A stretch of DNA of 64,000 nt from Lelliottia sp. WAP21. GTDB taxonomy: Bacteria > Pseudomonadota > Gammaproteobacteria > Enterobacterales > Enterobacteriaceae. This document shows positions 59,737-64,000 of the stretch, piece after piece. The translations under genes were made by a program, and so were the position numbers. Location of the stretch: the NCBI RefSeq assembly GCF_020532665.2, contig NZ_JAIWPG020000013.1, positions 62,001-126,000 of the forward strand. Direction: 5' to 3'. The notes under the pieces were generated by a model. That model was not told where the DNA came from. It ran no database searches and saw only the letters and a list, made by a program, of their open reading frames with translations. Numbering within the stretch: the stretch's first letter is position 1; each line of letters opens with the position of its first letter.

Positions 59737-60815
59737 GAGTTCCTTGCAGGAAGAGACGAGAGAGTTGCCGCATGTTCAAACAGCGCTCGGCGGCGCAGAA
59801 ATGCAGCAGAAGGTGGGGCAATCTGAATTACGCTGCGGTCACGGTTGATCTCCTGCCAGCGATGGCAGGCGACCTGGCGTCCTCCTTCGAGAACCTGATC
59901 GATGGGTTCTACCTGGCGGCATTCATCCGTCACGTAGGGGCAACGGGTATGAAAACGACACCCCGAAGGCGGGTTGGCCGGATTCGGCAGGTCGCCCTGA
60001 AGTAACGGGGTATCACGCTCAACGCCCGGTTGCATCTGTGGGGCAGAGGCGATCAGCGCCTGCGTATAAGGATGGAGCGGCGCATCAAAAATTTCGTCAA
60101 CGGTCGCCAGCTCAACAATCTGACCGAGATACATCACCGCCACGCGGTCGCTCATATGCCGTATCACCGCCAGACCGTGGGCCACAATCACCATCGTCAG
60201 ACCGAGCTGATGCTTCAGGCTTTCCAGCAGATTGACCACCTGCGCCTGCACGGACACATCCAGGGCGGAGACTGGTTCATCGCCCAGCAGCAGTTTAGGC
60301 CCGGAGGCCAGCGCGCGGGCGATACCGATTCGCTGACGTTGTCCTCCTGAGAACTCGTGCGGATAGCGCCCGGCCCAGGCTGCGGGCAGGCCGACCGTTT
60401 TAAGCAACTCCGCCACGCGGAACTGGCGATCCGCTTTTTTCATGTTCTGGTGAAGCCACAGCGGCTCACCGACGATTTGTTCCACCGTCATGCGCGGATT
60501 CAGCGAGGCGAAGGGATCCTGAAAAATGATTTGCAGCTCGCGACGCAGCTGGTTCAGGCGCGAACCGGAAGCATGGGTGATCTCTTCGCCCTGATAAAAG
60601 ACGCGGCCCTCGGTGGCGGCCAGCAGTCGCAACAGAAGACGTCCAAGCGTGGATTTTCCGGAACCTGACTCACCCACTATCGCCAGCGTTTCGCCTGGCA
60701 TAACCGAGAGCGAGACTCTGTCGACAGCTGTGACAACACGCGATGGCGCGAAAAGCTTTTTCGGGCCAGGGAAGTGTTTGCTCAGATCGCGGGCTTCGAG
60801 AATGGGTGTGGTCAT
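59733..60815 (-). CDS. Peptide-type ABC ATP-binding protein (DppF family)
   Basis: 360 residues: Walker A GESGSGKSTLG, signature FSGGQRQRIGIARAL, Walker B LLLGDEPVSALD. The C-terminal oligopeptide-transporter segment has cysteines GCRFHTRCPY. A roughly 45-residue C-terminal tail after the last of these is longer than usual. It overlaps its neighbours by 4 bp on each side. Confidence 0.9.
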   Translation of the reverse strand: MTTPILEARDLSKHFPGPKKLFAPSRVVTAVDRVSLSVMPGETLAIVGESGSGKSTLGRLLLRLLAATEGRVFYQGEEITHASGSRLNQLRRELQIIFQDPFASLNPRMTVEQIVGEPLWLHQNMKKADRQFRVAELLKTVGLPAAWAGRYPHEFSGGQRQRIGIARALASGPKLLLGDEPVSALDVSVQAQVVNLLESLKHQLGLTMVIVAHGLAVIRHMSDRVAVMYLGQIVELATVDEIFDAPLHPYTQALIASAPQMQPGVERDTPLLQGDLPNPANPPSGCRFHTRCPYVTDECRQVEPIDQVLEGGRQVACHRWQEINRDRSVIQIAPPSAAFLRRRALFEHAATLSSLPARNS

Positions 60816-61825
60816 GCGATTTCTCCCAGCGCAATGTGTTGCTCTAGCGGTACACGGAAGCAGGCCACCTGATGACCGGGCCCCTGAGGCTGTAAAAGCG
60901 GTTTCTCTTCATGGCAGCGTAACTGCGCGAAGGGGCAGCGCGTGGCGAACCGGCAGCCTTTTGGCATCGACTCGGGTAAGGGGACCGAGCCAGGAATGGT
61001 GGAAAGCTGGCCTTTGCGGGCGCCCAGAGAGGGAATCGATCCCATCAGCCCGATCGTGTAAGGATGTTGCGGATCGGCAAAAATGGCTTCCACGCTTCCC
61101 TGCTCGACGACCTGTCCGGCGTACATCACCGCAACCTGCTGCGCGACTTCCGCCACCACGCCCAGATCGTGGGTAATCATCAACACGGCGGTGCCGGTTT
61201 CTGCTTTCAGGGTGTTAAGCAGGGTCAGGATTTGTGCCTGAATGGTGACATCCAGGGCCGTTGTGGGTTCATCGGCAATAAGCAGACGCGGGTGGTTGAT
61301 CAGCGCCATCGCAATCATTACGCGCTGGCGCATCCCTCCGGAAAGCTGATGGGGATAAGCTTTGAGACGCATTTCTGGCGCAGGTATCTGGACCTTTTCC
61401 AGAATTTGCAACGCCACCGCCATCGCCTCTGCGCGGGGTATCTTTTGATGACGAATAACCGCTTCGCTGAGCTGATCGCCCAGGGTAAAAGCCGGATTGA
61501 GGGATGTCATCGGCTCCTGAAAGATCATGGCCAGCTCGCTCCCGCGCAGATCGGCATATTCACGCGGCGAGAGTTTACGCAGATCGTGGCGGCGAAAGTG
61601 CATTTCGCCGCTGACAATTTGTGCACTGGCAGGCAGTAATCCCATCAGGGCCAGTGACGTAATACTTTTACCACAGCCGGACTCACCGACCAGCGCCAGC
61701 GTTTCACCTGAGTTTACGGTCAGGGAGATGCCGTCCAGAACGCTGACCGGCGAACCGGCAAATTTCACATTTAGATTGTGCAGGCGAAGGACCGGCGCGG
61801 CCTCCTTAAAAGGGATCGTCGTCAT
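60812..61825 (-). CDS. Peptide-type ABC ATP-binding protein (DppD family)
   Basis: 337 residues with Walker [12 protein letters not shown], signature [15 protein letters not shown], Walker [13 protein letters not shown] and the C-terminal [10 protein letters not shown] cysteine segment. It works as a pair with the DppF-type subunit. It overlaps the regulator gene by 4 bp, which ties regulator and transporter into one transcript. Confidence 0.9.
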   Translation of the reverse strand: MTTIPFKEAAPVLRLHNLNVKFAGSPVSVLDGISLTVNSGETLALVGESGCGKSITSLALMGLLPASAQIVSGEMHFRRHDLRKLSPREYADLRGSELAMIFQEPMTSLNPAFTLGDQLSEAVIRHQKIPRAEAMAVALQILEKVQIPAPEMRLKAYPHQLSGGMRQRVMIAMALINHPRLLIADEPTTALDVTIQAQILTLLNTLKAETGTAVLMITHDLGVVAEVAQQVAVMYAGQVVEQGSVEAIFADPQHPYTIGLMGSIPSLGARKGQLSTIPGSVPLPESMPKGCRFATRCPFAQLRCHEEKPLLQPQGPGHQVACFRVPLEQHIALGEIA

Positions 61826-62541
61826 AACAGGGAATCATCCTCAAGGTTGATGGCCTGGATCAGGGCGGTTTGCAGGCTTAACAGGTGATCGCGCATCGCT
61901 GCGTAGGCTTCATTGGGCTGACGATTGATTATCGCCGTCATGATGCTGTCATGGTGATGGTTGTAGTGATCGACACGTTCCGGCGTGCGCGCCAGCTCGC
62001 GTAAGTGCTGCCATGCCGGGTCACGCCTGACGGCATCGATGGCGTCAAAAAGCCCCAGCATGAGCCGATTCCCTGCCGCTTCGGCGATGGCGCGGTGAAA
62101 GGCGCTGTCCCACAGCTCGTTAAGATCGCGGTCGTCCGGGCTGACCTTATTAATGCGTTCCAGCATGCGCTTCATCAGCGCGAGGTTTTCCCTGGTGGCA
62201 CGCAGTGCCGCAAGTCGGGCTAAGCCGGGTTCGATCTGCAGGCGAGCTTCCATAACTTCAAGCAAATTGGTTTGTTGCACCAGCCCCAGAAGCGCAAGCG
62301 GTTCAACAGGGGCGGCCGGACCGATAAAGGTCCCCTTCCCCTGCTTGCGCCAGATACGCCCCTCTTCCTCCAGCACGTCCAGCGCACGACGAATTTCACG
62401 CCGTCCTACGCCGAGTTTTTCCGATAGCTCACGTTCGGTGGGCAACGGACAGCCTGGTGTTGACTCATGCTGATGGATGAGTCCGCGCAACTGCTCTAAC
62501 GCGGTGCTTGAATTTGCCAGAAACCGTGAGGTCTTATCCAT
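61822..62541 (-). CDS. GntR-family (FadR/FCD) transcription regulator
   Basis: 239 residues. The winged helix-turn-helix is LPTERELSEKLGVGRREIRR then EEGRIWRKQGKGTFIGP (about 35-80). A C-terminal FCD ligand domain (about 90-225) has WDSAFHRAIAEAAGNRLMLG with the histidine pattern for a metal and small acid. As the first gene of the transporter/GGT operon it is probably autoregulatory and responds to the substrate or its hydrolysis product (inference). It starts 22 codons before the first domain helix. Confidence 0.85.
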   Translation of the reverse strand: MDKTSRFLANSSTALEQLRGLIHQHESTPGCPLPTERELSEKLGVGRREIRRALDVLEEEGRIWRKQGKGTFIGPAAPVEPLALLGLVQQTNLLEVMEARLQIEPGLARLAALRATRENLALMKRMLERINKVSPDDRDLNELWDSAFHRAIAEAAGNRLMLGLFDAIDAVRRDPAWQHLRELARTPERVDHYNHHHDSIMTAIINRQPNEAYAAMRDHLLSLQTALIQAINLEDDSLL

Positions 62542-62625
62542 ATTGGTTCGCCTGCTTTCATCATTACTTTATTTTTATTAACAATAAGCTATTGATATAG
62601 ATAGAGACTTATTGCCTTAATGATT

Positions 62626-62664
62626 AAGCAATTCCTGAACCAATCTGTAATTGGTTCAGGAATT
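62626..62664 (-). promoter_or_regulatory. Sigma-54-like promoter overlapping a perfect 15-bp inverted repeat
   Basis: Minus strand TTGGTTCAGGAATTGCTT (62626-62643) has GG and GC separated by exactly 10 bases, the sigma-54 -24/-12 rule. It lies 85 bp before the GntR gene. The same bases form half of a perfect inverted repeat (62630-62644 with 62650-62664, 5-bp centre), which could be the regulator's operator or a hairpin. Both readings are unproven. Confidence 0.4.
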
Positions 62665-62761
62665 TTCTGGAATACCTTGGATAAGTGGATGATAAAGAGG
62701 CATTTATTTTTTTAATGAAGTGTTACAAATTGAATAAAGACGAAAGGAATAAGAGGGGTGA

Positions 62762-62800
62762 TTGCACATTAAAAGTGCAAAACGCGCACCAAAAACGCAC
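62762..62800 (-). promoter_or_regulatory. NtrC-like enhancer sites
   Basis: TTGCAC-N7-GTGCAA (62762-62780) has the TGCAC-N7-GTGCA architecture of NtrC sites. A second half-site, GCACCAAAA (62786-62794), follows with its centre about 22 bp away. They lie 120-170 bp upstream of the sigma-54-like element, a normal enhancer distance. Confidence 0.4.
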
Positions 62801-62870
62801 AATTGTTAAAAAATTGCACTACTTAATTTAAGTAAATGTTAACTGGAAGTAATGACGGTGATGAAATGAC

Positions 62871-62903
62871 GAAAGCCTGAATCATTGCTGATTCAGGCTT
62901 TCT
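62871..62903 (-). terminator. Terminator after tRNA-Asp
   Basis: AAAGCCTGAATCA and TGATTCAGGCTTT pair over a short loop directly downstream of aspV. The following T-run is short (CTTTCGTC), so efficiency is uncertain. Confidence 0.6.
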
Positions 62904-62907
62904 AATG

Positions 62908-62984
62908 TGGCGGAACGGACGGGACTCGAACCCGCGACCCCCTGCGTGACAGGCAGGTATTCTAACCGACTGAACTACCGCTCC
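62908..62984 (-). tRNA. aspV: tRNA-Asp (GTC anticodon)
   Basis: 77 nt with encoded CCA, acceptor GGAGCGG/CCGTTCC, D arm TAGTTCAGTCGGTTAGAA and anticodon loop CTGTCAC. The sequence equals E. coli tRNA-Asp. The position next to dnaQ corresponds to aspV. Confidence 0.97.
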
Positions 62985-63113
62985 GCTGTGTTCCCTTGGG
63001 AACGAAGCGAATATTACGGATAGCCATCGATCCCGTCAACGCTTTTTCTTCACTTTTGAATCGTTTGCTGCAAAAAACGCCGACAAGGCGAATTTATCTC
63101 CGCAACGGCAGCA

Positions 63114-63845
63114 TTATGCCCGCCAGAGGCAGCTTCCGCCTTTCTTCTGCACCAAATCCAGACGCGATTCATGATTAAGTAACTCTTCATCGCTGGCTAA
63201 AATGACTTTTAACCGGCTGGCCTGACGCACAATGCGCTGAATGCCCGCATCACCCTGCGTCTGCTGCGTGTCACCTTCCATGCTAAAGGCCATGGAGGTC
63301 TGCCCGCCAGTCATGGTGAGATAGACATCAGCCAGGATCTGGGCATCGAGTAACGCGCCGTGAAGCGTACGTTTGGTGTTATCGATTTCATAACGCGAGC
63401 AGAGCGCGTCCAGGCTGTTACGCTTGCCAGGGAACATCTTCCTTGCCAGCGCCAGACTATCCGTCACTTTGCAGAAGGTGTTGGTTTTGGGAATACCCCG
63501 GTTGAGTTTACTGAACTCGTAATCCATAAAGCCGATATCAAACGAAGCGTTATGGATGACCAGCTCAGCCCCGCGGATGTAGTCCATAAACTCATCCGCT
63601 ACTTCGGCGAAGGTCGGCTTATCTAACAGAAACTCGTCCGCAATACCGTGAACGCCAAAGGCTTCGGGATCCACCAGCCGATCGGGCTTAAGATAGACGT
63701 GGAAGTTATTGCCCGTCAGACGACGGTTTATCACCTCGACGGCACCGATCTCAATAATCTTGTGCCCTTCGTAGTGCGCGCCGATCTGATTCATACCCGT
63801 TGTTTCGGTATCGAGTACGATCTGTCGTGTAATTGCAGTGCTCAT
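63114..63845 (-). CDS. dnaQ: DNA polymerase III epsilon subunit (3'-5' proofreading exonuclease)
   Basis: DnaQ proofreads replication within the Pol III core. 243 residues from the ATG at 63845 ([20 protein letters not shown]); a 3-codon longer frame is rejected to match E. coli. Exonuclease motifs: LDTETTGM (Exo I), [13 protein letters not shown] (Exo II) and [15 protein letters not shown] (Exo III). The C-terminal [15 protein letters not shown] binds the alpha subunit. It is divergent from rnhA with a 63-bp gap. Confidence 0.97.
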   Translation of the reverse strand: MSTAITRQIVLDTETTGMNQIGAHYEGHKIIEIGAVEVINRRLTGNNFHVYLKPDRLVDPEAFGVHGIADEFLLDKPTFAEVADEFMDYIRGAELVIHNASFDIGFMDYEFSKLNRGIPKTNTFCKVTDSLALARKMFPGKRNSLDALCSRYEIDNTKRTLHGALLDAQILADVYLTMTGGQTSMAFSMEGDTQQTQGDAGIQRIVRQASRLKVILASDEELLNHESRLDLVQKKGGSCLWRA

Positions 63846-63908
63846 ATCGGTCATTTATGTCAGACTTGTCGATTATTTATCGTTTCAAATACAGGAAGTC
63901 TACCAGAG

Positions 63909-64000
63909 ATGCGTAAACAGGTAGAAATTTTCACCGACGGATCTTGCCTCGGAAATCCAGGCCCTGGCGGTTATGGCGCAATTTTACGTTACGGCCAGCA
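63909..64000 (+). CDS. rnhA: Ribonuclease HI, N-terminal part (cut by window edge)
   Basis: RnhA cuts RNA in RNA-DNA hybrids. The first 30 codons read [20 protein letters not shown] and continue in frame to the window edge. Asp10 of FTDGS is the first catalytic carboxylate. The divergent dnaQ-rnhA arrangement is as in E. coli. Confidence 0.95.
   Translation, partial: MRKQVEIFTDGSCLGNPGPGGYGAILRYGQ

Noticed and set aside
1..64000. CRISPR arrays, complete insertion sequences and rRNA genes
   Set aside because: No regularly spaced repeat array, no transposase frame and no rRNA-like sequence was seen on either strand.

Overview
This window is ordinary chromosome of an enteric gammaproteobacterium in the Enterobacteriaceae, most likely Enterobacter or a close relative such as Lelliottia or Leclercia. 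The basis is gene order and recognisable proteins: proC-dgcC-psiF-phoA-iraP, ddlA-yaiZ-yaiY-yaiW-sbmA-ampH-iprA, hemB, tauABCD, thrW-proA-proB-phoE-crl-frsA-gpt-pepD-dinB, yafK-yafJ-gmhA-fadE-yafV and aspV-dnaQ-rnhA follow the Escherichia order. Lineage-specific cassettes are inserted between these blocks. The genus is inferred from memory and was not tested.

Layout. 1-16.9 kb: proline and phosphate genes (proC end, dgcC, psiF, phoA with a Pho box, iraP), an added MdtG-like efflux pump and a zinc-peptidase-like extensin-C protein, ddlA, small membrane proteins, the YaiW/SbmA peptide-uptake pair, AmpH, IprA, a 924-residue autotransporter and hemB. 16.9-32.5 kb: an OlsF-like two-domain acyltransferase, the taurine operon, a UhpABC-like sensing system followed by AfuABC (probably sugar-phosphate import), and mmuPM with a MetJ operator. 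32.5-35.8 kb: a 29-codon small ORF, an AI-2E-family membrane protein and a HAMP-GAF-GGDEF diguanylate cyclase.

35.9-39.7 kb is an AT-rich island ending at the 3' end of tRNA-Thr (thrW). It is flanked by an imperfect direct repeat of the tRNA 3' end and holds a decayed phage integrase and a P2 Ogr/Delta-type zinc-finger activator. Its main cargo is a two-gene operon: a 2-3-TM SLATT-type membrane protein followed 2 bp later by a reverse transcriptase. A run of about five hairpins sits in the leader of that operon. This is the strongest candidate for a new or poorly described system, probably anti-phage.

39.8-53.8 kb is conserved housekeeping: proBA, phoE with a Pho box, crl, frsA, gpt, pepD, dinB with a LexA box, yafK, yafJ, gmhA, and fadE with two FadR-type sites. 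54.7-62.5 kb is a seven-gene operon with 4-bp gene overlaps (GntR regulator, two peptide-type ATPases, binding protein, two permeases, gamma-glutamyltransferase-like enzyme). NtrC-like and sigma-54-like sites lie upstream, which suggests nitrogen scavenging from gamma-glutamyl or similar amides. The window closes with tRNA-Asp (aspV), dnaQ and the start of rnhA.

All functions are from reading translations and motifs by eye; no database search was run.
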